In this document: in pieces, positions 1 to 7,098 of the stretch | How positions within the stretch are numbered: position 1 is the stretch's first letter | Layout: the number at the start of each line of letters is the position of its first letter | Assembly: GCA_003242605.1 (NCBI GenBank) | Contig: QGUZ01000161.1 | Span: forward strand, 1 to 11,185 | Source: Actinomycetota bacterium | GTDB taxonomy: Bacteria; Actinomycetota; Actinomycetes; Streptosporangiales; Streptosporangiaceae | Reading direction: 5' to 3' | Length of the DNA: 11,185 bases | The notes under the pieces: model-generated | What the model saw: only the letters and a program-made list of their open reading frames with translations | What the model was told of the DNA's origin: nothing | Database searches by the model: none | Program-made: the position numbers and the translations under genes

Positions 1-698
1 TCGATGCCGAGCTCGTCGCAGAAGATCGCCATCTCGTTGACGAGGGCGATGTTCACGTGCCGGTAGGTGTTCTCCAGCAGCTTCGCCATCTCGGCCTCGC
101 GGGTGCCGCTCACCGGCACCACCTGCTCGACGATGCGCGAGTAGAAGGCCACCGCGCGGTCCCGGCAGGCGGGGGTGTACCCGCCGACGACCTTCGGCGT
201 GTTGCGCAGGCCGTACTTGGGGTTGCCGGGGTCGATGCGCTCGGGCGAGAAGGCGAGGTGGAAGTCCTTACCGGCCACCAGTCCCGAGGTCTCGAGCAGC
301 GGACGGACCAGGCCGTCGGTGGTGCCCGGGTAGGTGGTGGACTCGAGCACGACCAGCGTGCCCGGCTTCAACCGGCGGGCGATCGTCTTCGCCGCGCCCT
401 CCACCGCCGACAGATCGGGGCGACGGTCGTCGTCGAGCGGCGTCGGCACGCAGATGACGATGACCTCGCTCGCGGACAGCACGGCGTCGTCGAGCGTCGC
501 CGTGAAGCCGCTCCGCAACATCTCATCGAGATCGGCGTCGCTGAGGTCGTCGATGTAGGACCGCCCGGAGGTGAGCGCCTCCACCTTCCGTGGATCCACA
601 TCCAGGCCGACCACCCGCATTCCGGCGGCCGTGGCCTCCTTGGCCAACGGCATGCCGACATAGCCGAGACCGACGATCGCGAGATCGAAGGCGGTCAC
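1..698 (-). CDS. Nucleotide-sugar 6-dehydrogenase (UDP-GlcNAc/ManNAc type), 3' end off window
   Basis: Cytosolic NAD-dependent enzyme of the UDP-glucose/GDP-mannose dehydrogenase family, which oxidises C6 of a UDP-sugar to a uronic acid in two steps. The first 232 residues are visible. They show the Rossmann motif GLGYVG at residues 10-15, the NAD-ribose Asp at 33, VICVPTPLDD at about 81-90, ESTTYPGTT at 119-127, FSPERIDPGN at 150-159, and KLLENTYRHVN at 206-216, which holds the conserved Lys and Asn. The catalytic Cys and the C-terminal UDP-binding domain lie beyond the left edge. FSPERxDPGN and the LLENxYRxVN segment resemble the WbpA/TviB (UDP-GlcNAc or UDP-GalNAc 6-dehydrogenase) branch more than classical WecC; this is judged from memory of the family. 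The start is GTG at 698, three residues before the first strand, with a weak ribosome site; TTG at 725 is an in-frame alternative. It lies 126 bases downstream of the GT4 gene on the same strand and probably works with the epimerase encoded at 2547-3728. Confidence 0.93.
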   Translation of the reverse strand, partial: MTAFDLAIVGLGYVGMPLAKEATAAGMRVVGLDVDPRKVEALTSGRSYIDDLSDADLDEMLRSGFTATLDDAVLSASEVIVICVPTPLDDDRRPDLSAVEGAAKTIARRLKPGTLVVLESTTYPGTTDGLVRPLLETSGLVAGKDFHLAFSPERIDPGNPKYGLRNTPKVVGGYTPACRDRAVAFYSRIVEQVVPVSGTREAEMAKLLENTYRHVNIALVNEMAIFCDELGI

Positions 699-824
699 GA
701 CGACACCGCGGAAGGTCGGATACAACTCATCATGGTCGCAAAGGCTATCTCAACTTGGCACCAAGCACGTCTAATGCGGGTGAATGCATCACATACGGAT
801 GCCCAAGCCACGCCAAGCACGGGA
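699..824 (-). promoter_or_regulatory. AT-richer spacer with repeated CCAAG motifs before the dehydrogenase
   Basis: This 126-base gap between two genes on the minus strand is visibly less GC-rich than its flanks. On the plus strand CCAAGCACG occurs at 761-769 and again at 813-821, a near copy CCAAGCCACG lies at 803-812 directly next to the second, and CTTGG-CA-CCAAG forms a small inverted repeat at 754-765. GCATC (786-790) and GATGC (799-803) form another short inverted pair. I could not fix a convincing -35/-10 pair. The position fits a promoter or operator for the dehydrogenase, but the role is inferred only from place, composition and repeats. Confidence 0.35.
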
Positions 825-2489
825 CTATCGTTCAGTAACGAATCGGTAAACTTCACGGTACGTCTCTGCGATGCGACTCCACGTCCGCTTCGCCGCCACC
901 TCCGCGCGGCCCGCCTCGCCCATCGCGGCGCGCCGCTTGGGGTCGTCGCGCAGCTCGGCGATCGCGTCGGCGAGCGCCTCCGGGTCGCCGGGCCGTACCA
1001 GCAGGCCCGCCTCGGAGCCGCCGAGCAGCTCGGCGAGCGCGGGCAGGTCGCTGAGCACGACGGGCTTGCCGAGCGCCATCGCCTCGACCGGCTTGAGCGG
1101 GGTGACGAGCCGGGTCACCCGCAGGTCGAGCCGGGGGCAGACGAAGATGTCGAGCGCCGCCTGCGCCTGCAGCGCCTCCTCGGGCCCCACCCGGCCGGGC
1201 AGGATCGCGAGGTCGCCGAGGCCGAGCCGCTTCACCTGGGCGAGCAGGTTCTCCCGCTCGGCGCCGTCGCCGACGAGCAGCACCCGGATCGGCACGCCCC
1301 GGTCGCGCAGCACCGCGGCGGCGTCGAGCAGGGTGCCGAAGCCCTCGTAGCCGACGATGCTCGACACCGAGCCGACCACCACCTCGTCGTCGGCAATGCC
1401 GAACGCGCGCCGGAACGCCGGGCCGTCGTACTCGGCGGTGAGCAGTGAGTCGTCGACCGCGTTGGGGGCGAGGAAGATCCGCTCCCGCGGCACGCCGCGC
1501 TCGACGATCTCGGCGGCCATGGTCTCGGCGAGCGTGACCACGGCGTCCGCCGAGCGCATGATGTGCGCCTCGCACTCGCGCTGCATGCGGTGCCGGTCGG
1601 TGCCGACCCGGCGCGGGTCGCGGGAGGCCCAGGTCTCCTCGAGGAAGCCCCGCACCTCGTAGACGAACGGGGTGTCGGTGCGCTGCCGTACCGCCATCGC
1701 CACGTTGCCGTTGCGGTGGTCGGTCGCGGCGTGCAGCACCCTGGGCCGCAGCTCCCGCACGAGCGCGGTGACGTCCTCCGCGCCCCGCAGCAGCCGGCCG
1801 TAGGAGTTCCTGGGGAACTCGCCGTGCGGCAGCAGCCGGTGGTAGGGGATGCCGTCGATCTCCTCGAACGGCTCGACGTCGGTGTGGCCCTGCAGCATCG
1901 GCCAGCCCCAGCTCGTGACCACGTGCGGGTCGAGCCCGGCGGCCTTCTGCGCGGTCACGATGCGGTGCGTGCGCACGGTGTACCCGGCCTGCGTGTACGG
2001 CAGGGCGTTGGTGACCATGTGGAGCACCCGGTTCTCCACCCGCGGGCCGATCTCCACCTTCGGGCCGGGCGGGATCGGGTCCGGCTTGAGCGCGGCCACC
2101 TCGGCCTCGTAGAAGGCGATCCGGCGCTTGATGAACGACCAGCGGTCGTGCGGGCGGAGGGTCTCGAAGGCCTCGGTGATGCGGCCTCCGTCGAACAGCG
2201 CCTTCGCCTCGCGCAGCGGCCCCCGCGCCCGCCGCATCGAGATGTGGCCGGCGATCCGCCGCACCTTGCGGGCGACCGGCCAGGCCACGCTGCCGATCAG
2301 CGGGCGCAGCCGGGGCGGGGTCGCCTCGGCCGCGGCCTGCGCGACACGAATTGGGTCTGTTCTGACCCTAGCGATCACTATTTTGGAGACAATGACCGGA
2401 TGCCGGAGCAATCCCCGGAGGAATCCCCGCATGCCTGCCTTGGCCAGTCGGGGGGACACCTTTTGCTTCGGCCTGGCATTGGACACCAC
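825..2489 (-). CDS. GT4-family glycosyltransferase with an extended N-terminus
   Basis: Predicted retaining GT-B transferase of 554 residues, cytosolic or on the inner face of the membrane, moving a sugar from a nucleotide donor to a growing surface glycan. The acceptor-side domain spans about 155-335 and holds HMVTNALPYTQAGY (157-170) and FVYEVRGFLEETW (275-287), motifs I associate with WbuB-like and exosortase-locus GT4 enzymes. The donor domain spans about 370-530, with VGSVSSIVGYEGF (372-384), LLVGDG (404-409) and LVTPLKPVEAMALGKPVV (461-478). In that last stretch the second Glu of the usual E-x7-E motif is E469, while the first position is occupied by Leu461. Residues 1-150 precede the enzyme fold, are basic and helix-prone, and match nothing I recognise. 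The start is uncertain: GTG at 2489 lacks a clear ribosome site, while ATG at 2432 (residue 20) follows AAGGCAGG. Acceptor and donor sugars cannot be told from sequence. It diverges from the epimerase gene and precedes the dehydrogenase. Confidence 0.9.
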   Translation of the reverse strand: MVSNARPKQKVSPRLAKAGMRGFLRGLLRHPVIVSKIVIARVRTDPIRVAQAAAEATPPRLRPLIGSVAWPVARKVRRIAGHISMRRARGPLREAKALFDGGRITEAFETLRPHDRWSFIKRRIAFYEAEVAALKPDPIPPGPKVEIGPRVENRVLHMVTNALPYTQAGYTVRTHRIVTAQKAAGLDPHVVTSWGWPMLQGHTDVEPFEEIDGIPYHRLLPHGEFPRNSYGRLLRGAEDVTALVRELRPRVLHAATDHRNGNVAMAVRQRTDTPFVYEVRGFLEETWASRDPRRVGTDRHRMQRECEAHIMRSADAVVTLAETMAAEIVERGVPRERIFLAPNAVDDSLLTAEYDGPAFRRAFGIADDEVVVGSVSSIVGYEGFGTLLDAAAVLRDRGVPIRVLLVGDGAERENLLAQVKRLGLGDLAILPGRVGPEEALQAQAALDIFVCPRLDLRVTRLVTPLKPVEAMALGKPVVLSDLPALAELLGGSEAGLLVRPGDPEALADAIAELRDDPKRRAAMGEAGRAEVAAKRTWSRIAETYREVYRFVTER

Positions 2490-2546
2490 GCCGGTGACCG
2501 TACCATAGGCAACGTTTGTCCCACTGCTATATGAAAGGCAAGGTCA
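2490..2546. promoter_or_regulatory. Divergent intergenic region, likely promoters for both polysaccharide arms
   Basis: The only gap between the leftward GT4 gene and the rightward epimerase gene is 57 bases and is AT-richer than the coding DNA, so it should hold promoters for both arms. On the plus strand TTGGAC (2479-2484) and TACCAT (2501-2506) are 16 bases apart and could drive the epimerase, though both match consensus poorly. On the minus strand TATGGT (2507-2502) is a possible -10 without a recognisable -35. The ribosome site of the epimerase, GAAAGGCAAGG, covers 2533-2543. The assignment rests mainly on gene layout. Confidence 0.4.
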
Positions 2547-3728
2547 ATGAGGGAAACCCCCCTCGTCCTGCATGTTCTCGGCGCACGCCCCAACTTCGTC
2601 AAGGCGGCCCCGGTCGTGCGCGGCCTTGCCGAACTCGGCGCCGCCGCTGAGGGCTCCGGGGACGGCGCCGGCTTCGCCCTGCGCCAGGGCATCATCCACA
2701 CCGGCCAGCACTACGACGCCCTCATGTCGGACGTCTTCTTCGCCGACCTGGGCCTGCCCGAGCCGATCGCCAACCTCGGCGTGGGCTCCGGCACCCACGC
2801 CCGGCAGACCGCCGCGCTGCTGACCGGCCTGGAGGACGTCATCACCGAGCACCGGCCGGACCTCGTCGTCGTCTACGGCGACGTGAACTCGACGCTCGCC
2901 GCCATCCTCGTCTGCGCGAAGCTCGGCGTGCCCACCGCGCACGTCGAGGCCGGGCTGCGGTCCTTCGACCGGACCATGCCCGAGGAGATCAACCGGGTGG
3001 TGACCGACGCGCTCGCCGACATCCTGCTGTGCACCAGCCCGGACGCGGTCGCGCACCTCGCGAACGAGGGCGTGGACCCGCGCAAGGTGCACTTCGTCGG
3101 CAACCCGATGATCGACAGCCTGTTCGCGGCGCTGCCCTCGCTCGACCCGGAGCGCGTCCGCACCCGCCTCGGCCTGCCCACGCGCTACGCGGTGGCGACG
3201 CTGCACCGCCCCGGCAACGTGGACGACGCCGAGGCCGCCCGCGAGGTGGTCTCCGCGGTGCGCGAGGTGAGCGAGCTGGTGCCGATCGTGGTCCCGCTGC
3301 ACCCGCGGGGCCGTACCCGGCTCGCCGAGGCCGGCCTCGTCACCGGGGGCAACCTCACGATCATCGACCCGCTCGGCTACCTGGACTTCCTGTCGCTCGT
3401 GAAGGGCGCGGCCCTGGTCGTCACCGACTCCGGCGGCGTGCAGGAGGAGACGACCATGCTCGGCGTGCCCTGCCTCACCGTGCGGCCCAACACCGAGCGG
3501 CCGATCACGATCACGCACGGCACGAACCTCCTCGTCACCCCGGCCACGCTGCCGGCGGCGGCCGCCAAGGCCCTCGCCGACGGCGCGGTCACCCCGACCG
3601 GCGAGCTGCCGCCGCTGTGGGACGGCAAGGCAGGCCCGCGCATCGCCCGCGTGATCGCGGCCTGGCTGCGCGGCGACAACCTCGCCCCGGCGGCGGCCCA
3701 GACCGTGCGGACGTCAGCGGACGACTAG
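2547..3728 (+). CDS. wecB: UDP-N-acetylglucosamine 2-epimerase (non-hydrolysing)
   Basis: Cytosolic enzyme that interconverts UDP-GlcNAc and UDP-ManNAc, or a close relative acting on an oxidised UDP-GlcNAc derivative as WbpI does. The 393-residue length is normal for the family. Visible signatures are LGARPNFVKAAPV (11-23), HTGQHYD (51-57), YGDVNST (110-116), HVEAGLRSFD (132-141), PEEINR (145-150), VGNPMIDSL (184-192), TLHRPGN (218-224), PLHPRGR (250-256) and TDSGGVQEE (293-301). The family's acid-base residues can be placed at D112, E134, E146 and H220, so the enzyme looks active. A Gly/Ala-rich insertion sits at about 31-46. ATG 2547 is preceded by GAAAGGCAAGG at good spacing. The next gene starts 37 bases after its stop, so the two are probably cotranscribed. 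With the dehydrogenase at 1-698 it would supply UDP-ManNAcA or a related uronic-acid donor. The symbol rests on family membership; a biosynthetic name such as mnaA would be equally valid. Confidence 0.95.
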   Translation: MRETPLVLHVLGARPNFVKAAPVVRGLAELGAAAEGSGDGAGFALRQGIIHTGQHYDALMSDVFFADLGLPEPIANLGVGSGTHARQTAALLTGLEDVITEHRPDLVVVYGDVNSTLAAILVCAKLGVPTAHVEAGLRSFDRTMPEEINRVVTDALADILLCTSPDAVAHLANEGVDPRKVHFVGNPMIDSLFAALPSLDPERVRTRLGLPTRYAVATLHRPGNVDDAEAAREVVSAVREVSELVPIVVPLHPRGRTRLAEAGLVTGGNLTIIDPLGYLDFLSLVKGAALVVTDSGGVQEETTMLGVPCLTVRPNTERPITITHGTNLLVTPATLPAAAAKALADGAVTPTGELPPLWDGKAGPRIARVIAAWLRGDNLAPAAAQTVRTSADD

Positions 3729-3765
3729 CGCCGGACCGGACGCGATTCGACAGGCAGGACAGGAC

Positions 3766-5838
3766 ATGGCCGACGAGAAGCAGGACGAGCAGCAGGAGCA
3801 GCCGCGCTTCCAGCGCCTCGGGGCGGTGAACTGGCTGCCTGAGGAACGCAAGGAGGTCGAGCGCTACGAGGAGCGGATCCGCGAGCTGGAGGAGAAGCTC
3901 GCGATCCAGACGGCCCGCGCCGACTACGCGATCTGGAAGCTGCGCGCCGTGCAGAACAAGCGCCCGTACCGGATCGCCGAGGCGCTCACCGGGGCCCGGC
4001 GCCCGTCGAAGCTGGTACGGCTCCCGGCCGACCTGCGCCGGGCGCTGAAGGTGCAGAAGAACCCGAAGGCGCCGATCTCGGTGGCGGAGGCCACCGAGGC
4101 CGCGGCGAACCGGCGGCCGCAGGTGAAGATCCCCAAGCTGCGCTGGCCCGACGGCCCGATCGTGCGGCCCGACCTGCCGGTCGCGGTGATCCTCGACGAC
4201 TTCTCCCGGCTCGCGTTCCGGTACGAGTGGGACCAGATCGAGTTCGGCCTCACCGACTGGCGGGAGATCTTCGCCGAGAAGCGGCCCGAGCTGCTCTTCG
4301 TCGAGTCCGCGTGGTTCGGCAACCAGGGCCGCTGGCGGTACCAGATGACCGGGACCAACGCCCCGAAGAAGGAGCTGCGCGAGCTGGTCGCGTGGTTCAA
4401 GGAGCAGGGCATCCCCACGGTCTTCTGGAACAAGGAGGACCCGCCGAACTTCGACCACTTCATCGAGACGGCGAAGCTCTTCGACTACGTCTTCACCTGC
4501 GACGGCGACATGATCCCGAAGTACCGGGAGATCCTCGGGCACGACCGCGTGGGCGTGCTGCAGTTCGCCGCGCAGCCGCGCATCCACAACCCGATCCAGA
4601 CCCGGTGGGGGCGCACCTACGACATCGTCTTCGCGGGCATGTACTTCCGGGACAAGCATCCCGAGCGCCGCGAGCAGATGGAGACCGTGATCGCCCCGGT
4701 GCGCCCGCTCGGCCTGCACATCTACGCCCGCAACGACAGCGCGGGCGAGAAGTACCAGTGGCCGGACGAGTACCGGCCGCACATCGTCGGCGAGCTGCCG
4801 TACGAGCAGATGCTCGCCGCGTACAAGATGTACAAGGTCTTCCTCAACGTGAACTCGGTGATCGACTCGCCGACGATGTGCGCGCGGCGGGTGTTCGAGC
4901 TGTCGGCGTGCGCCACCACGGTGCTGTCCGGCTGGTCGCGCGCGATCGAGGAGACCTTCGGCTCGCTCATCCCGATCGCCCACACCCAGGAGGAGGCCTA
5001 CAACCAGGCCCTCTACCTGATCAACAGCCCCGAATACCGGGCGCGGCAGGGCCATCTCGCGATGCGCCTGGTGCACGACAAGCACACCTTCTCGCACCGG
5101 GTCGACCAGATCCTGCGGGCGATCGGCCGCGAGGTGCGGCCGCGCAGCCGCCCGATCACCGTGGTGCTCCCCACCAACCGGGCCGGGCAGCTCGAGCACG
5201 CCATCCACCAGGTCGCCCGGCAGCGGCACCGCGAGCTGCAGCTCGTGCTCGTGCTGCACGGCATCGACATCGAGCCGAACGTGGTGCGGGAGAAGGCGCT
5301 CGCGGCGGGCATCCCGGACGTCAAGGTGCTCCTCGCCGACCCCTCGCTCACCCTCGGCGAGGTGCTCAACCTCGGCATCGAGGCCGCGGACGGCGACTAC
5401 ATCGCCAAGATGGACGACGACAACCTGTACGGCGAGCACTACCTGTCCGACCTGATCCGGGCCTTCGACTACGCGGACGCCGAGATGGTCGGCAAGGGCG
5501 CGCACTACACGTACTTCCCGGCCACGAACACCACGGTGCTGCGCCTGCCCGGCCTGGAGCACCGGTACGCCCACCTGATCCAGGGGGCCACCATCCTCGC
5601 CAAGGCCGACCTGTTGCGCGAGATGCGGTTCGAGCCGGTCAACGCGGGCGAGGACACCCGGCTGGTGCGCCGGTGCAAGGAGGAGGGGGTGCGCATCTAC
5701 TCGGCCGACCGGTTCAACTTCGTGTACATGCGCTCGGCCGACCCCACCACGCACACCTGGCAGGCACCGGACTACAAGCTGCTGCGCAACGCGCAGTTCT
5801 GCTTCGTGGGCAACCCCGAGGCCCACGTGATGATCTGA
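3766..5838 (+). CDS. Bifunctional glycosyltransferase: CgeB-like GT-B module fused to a GT2 module
   Basis: A 690-residue protein with no signal peptide or membrane segment visible, so probably cytosolic. Residues about 24-60 are charged and heptad-like and look like a coiled coil. Residues about 137-455 resemble the CgeB/DUF3880 plus Glyco_trans_1_2 transferases: VFWNKEDPPNFDHF (219-232), FAGMYFRDKHPERREQM (289-305), VGELPYEQMLAAYKMYK (341-357), NVNSV and the SPTMCARRVFELSACAT stretch (361-384). Residues about 463-660 form a GT-A fold of family GT2: TVVLPTNR (465-472), KMDDDN (548-553) as the metal-binding DxD, and GED (628-630) in the position of the catalytic base. Two modules suggest two successive sugar transfers or a polymerase building a two-sugar repeat; this is inference. 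ATG 3766 follows AGGCAGGACAGG. The gene lies 37 bases after the epimerase and ends just before a strong hairpin, so it closes the rightward transcript. The substrates are unknown; the neighbouring enzymes point to a HexNAc-uronic acid. Confidence 0.9.
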   Translation: MADEKQDEQQEQPRFQRLGAVNWLPEERKEVERYEERIRELEEKLAIQTARADYAIWKLRAVQNKRPYRIAEALTGARRPSKLVRLPADLRRALKVQKNPKAPISVAEATEAAANRRPQVKIPKLRWPDGPIVRPDLPVAVILDDFSRLAFRYEWDQIEFGLTDWREIFAEKRPELLFVESAWFGNQGRWRYQMTGTNAPKKELRELVAWFKEQGIPTVFWNKEDPPNFDHFIETAKLFDYVFTCDGDMIPKYREILGHDRVGVLQFAAQPRIHNPIQTRWGRTYDIVFAGMYFRDKHPERREQMETVIAPVRPLGLHIYARNDSAGEKYQWPDEYRPHIVGELPYEQMLAAYKMYKVFLNVNSVIDSPTMCARRVFELSACATTVLSGWSRAIEETFGSLIPIAHTQEEAYNQALYLINSPEYRARQGHLAMRLVHDKHTFSHRVDQILRAIGREVRPRSRPITVVLPTNRAGQLEHAIHQVARQRHRELQLVLVLHGIDIEPNVVREKALAAGIPDVKVLLADPSLTLGEVLNLGIEAADGDYIAKMDDDNLYGEHYLSDLIRAFDYADAEMVGKGAHYTYFPATNTTVLRLPGLEHRYAHLIQGATILAKADLLREMRFEPVNAGEDTRLVRRCKEEGVRIYSADRFNFVYMRSADPTTHTWQAPDYKLLRNAQFCFVGNPEAHVMI

Positions 5839-5846
5839 GCGGCCCC

Positions 5847-5867
5847 GGCCGGGCCGGCGGCCCGGCC
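5847..5867 (+). terminator. Perfect 9-bp GC hairpin after the two-domain transferase
   Basis: GGCCGGGCC (5847-5855), a three-base loop and GGCCCGGCC (5859-5867) form a perfect nine-pair stem starting nine bases after the stop codon. There is no T tract, which is common for actinomycete terminators. The position at the end of the epimerase-transferase transcript supports the call. Confidence 0.55.
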
Positions 5868-6139
5868 ACCGGGTCCCGCGGCGGCGGGGCGGGCGACCGC
5901 GGTTCGCGGCACCGCAGGTCCGCGTCGGCCTGCGCACGTCGGCGGCCTGTTCCGGCTCGGCGGCCCCAGCGGCTTCCGGATGCCGGAGGGACATCGCCGC
6001 GTGGCCCCTCGGCCGGGGTTCCTTCGACGGCCTGGGCCGGAGATCCTCGGGCGCACCCTGCCGCCGATGGCCGGTGGTGCGGCCGCCGCGGAGCGGGCCG
6101 GGTCAGCCGCCGCGCGAGGGCGGACGGACGGCGGGATTC
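5868..6139. other. Non-coding gap between the glycan locus and the broken nuclease-like gene
   Basis: These 272 bases are very GC-rich and hold no reading frame with a family motif or a convincing ribosome site. Small CCGG-rich inverted pairs occur, for example CTTCCGG-ATG-CCGGAGG near 5973-5989 with one G-T pair, but such pairs are expected by chance at this composition. I see nothing else to call. Confidence 0.5.
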
Positions 6140-7046
6140 TCAGGCGAACAGCTCGTCGACCGACTCCGCGGTGAGGGCGCGGCCGAGCCACTCCTCCAGC
6201 TGGGCCAGATCCGTGCAGCCCCGGATGCGCTCGGCGGCCTCCTCCGGCACGGCCACACCGCGCCGGCCCAGCGCGGCGAGCACCGCCATCGCATACCCCT
6301 CGGCACGCCCTTCCGCTCGCCCCTCCGCAAGGCCTTCGGCACGCCCTTCGGCGATGCAGCGGAGTGCGTAGTCACTGCGGTACTTGGCGGTTCCGGTCGC
6401 CAACAGTTCCTCCAGATAGACCCTTGGTGCCGCGGGAAGCATCCTGAGGACGTAATCAGCGTACAGGTGCGCTTTATCCGGGTCGAGAGCGGATGTCTTT
6501 ACCTTTCCCGGGGTCGGCGCCGTGGGTGACGGCGGACAGCACCGCGAGCTCGGGCGACTGCGCGGCGACGTCGGAATCGGTGATGGTGGGAATCGACGCC
6601 GGGCTGACCACCAGCGGGCGGAGGATCCACCCCGGATGCCCCAAATGAATACTCTGCCGACATTTTTCGGCTTCTTTCTCGTTCGGGCATATCACCAGGA
6701 GCATGACGGGCGCCTTGTTCCGCGCCCGCAGCGTCGCCAGGTACAGCGGCCAGGTCCACGCCTTGCCGTCCTGGTACCGCCGCTGGACCTCGACGACCAC
6801 GGTCATCACCACGTCGGAGCCGAACCGCTCCCGGTGCAGGAGGTCGGCGGAGACGAAGACCACCACGGCGTCCGCGCGGTACGGCACCGGCGCGAAGTCG
6901 GTGCAGTCCCCCGCATCGGTCCGCGCTTTGTCGTATTCCGGGAACTCCACCCCGAAACTCACCTCGAGCAGTTCGCGGGCGAGCTCGGGACGGTTTCGGA
7001 AGAGCTCCGCCGTCATCTCGTGTTCTTCCGAAATCATGACCGGCAT
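6140..7046 (-). pseudogene. Frameshifted PD-(D/E)XK-like protein (Rpn/DUF4351-type actinobacterial family)
   Basis: Two consecutive frames on the minus strand make up one known type of actinobacterial protein of roughly 290-310 residues. The 5' part (7046-6474, 190 residues) begins MPVMISEEHEM and carries YRADAVVVF (about 57-65) and VVVEVQRRYQ (about 85-94), fitting the Asp and E-x-Q of a PD-(D/E)XK nuclease core, then AVTHGADPGKGK before a TAA at 6474-6476. The 3' part is in the +1 frame; it reads DPDKAHLYADYVLRMLPAAP across that stop and ends at 6140 with five AEGR-like repeats and a conserved helical tail. From memory of the family spacing, about 23 bases are missing near 6485-6510; a sequencing error is the other explanation. 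Intact relatives are hypothetical proteins sometimes linked to Rpn recombination-promoting nucleases; the function is not known. A possible promoter lies at 7070-7098. It is isolated between two unrelated units. Confidence 0.75.
6293..6352 (-). repeat. Five tandem 12-base units encoding AEGR/AEGL/AEGY
   Basis: Within the 3' half of the broken nuclease-like gene, sixty bases encode AEGR-AEGL-AEGR-AEGR-AEGY. The unit at DNA level is an imperfect 12-mer around GCCGAAGGGCGT. Such Glu-Gly-Arg repeats are usual near the C-terminus of this family, probably as a charged helix, and vary in copy number between relatives. Confidence 0.8.
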
Positions 7047-7069
7047 TACCGAGGGAAGCCGAAGCGCAG

Positions 7070-7098
7070 ATATTTTTTACCTGTTCGGCAGCGGCCAA
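7070..7098 (-). promoter_or_regulatory. Candidate promoter for the broken nuclease-like gene
   Basis: On the minus strand TTGGCC (7098-7093) and AAATAT (7075-7070) are separated by 17 bases, and the -10 lies in the most AT-rich short stretch of the gap (7070-7079). A start of transcription near 7063 would give a leader of under 20 bases before ATG 7046. This is a consensus match by eye only. Confidence 0.3.

Noticed and set aside
57..1448. Plus-strand 463-codon frame across the dehydrogenase and the GT4 end
   Set aside because: It spans two well-supported minus-strand genes and the spacer between them, with no motif of its own.
3589..5994. 801-codon open frame on the minus strand
   Set aside because: It is the mirror of the epimerase end and the two-domain transferase, has repetitive Arg/Val/Leu/His composition typical of GC-rich antisense frames, and lacks any family motif.
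5980..6174. 64-codon plus-strand frame after the transferase terminator
   Set aside because: Its composition matches random GC-rich frames, it has no family match, and it runs antisense into the end of the nuclease-like gene.
6293..6352. Short tandem repeats as a possible CRISPR or minisatellite element
   Set aside because: The units are contiguous 12-mers in coding phase for AEGR, with no spacers, and are usual for this protein family.
4227..6371. 714-codon open frame on the plus strand
   Set aside because: It runs in another frame through the two-domain transferase, whose motifs are intact in its own frame, and is an Arg/Ala/Gly/Pro-rich shadow that continues into non-coding DNA.
6503..6509. 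GGGAAAG slippery heptamer on the minus strand near the frame break
   Set aside because: The zero frame reads GGG AAA G, not G GGA AAG, and the shift needed to restore the protein is +1, so this -1 site cannot explain it.
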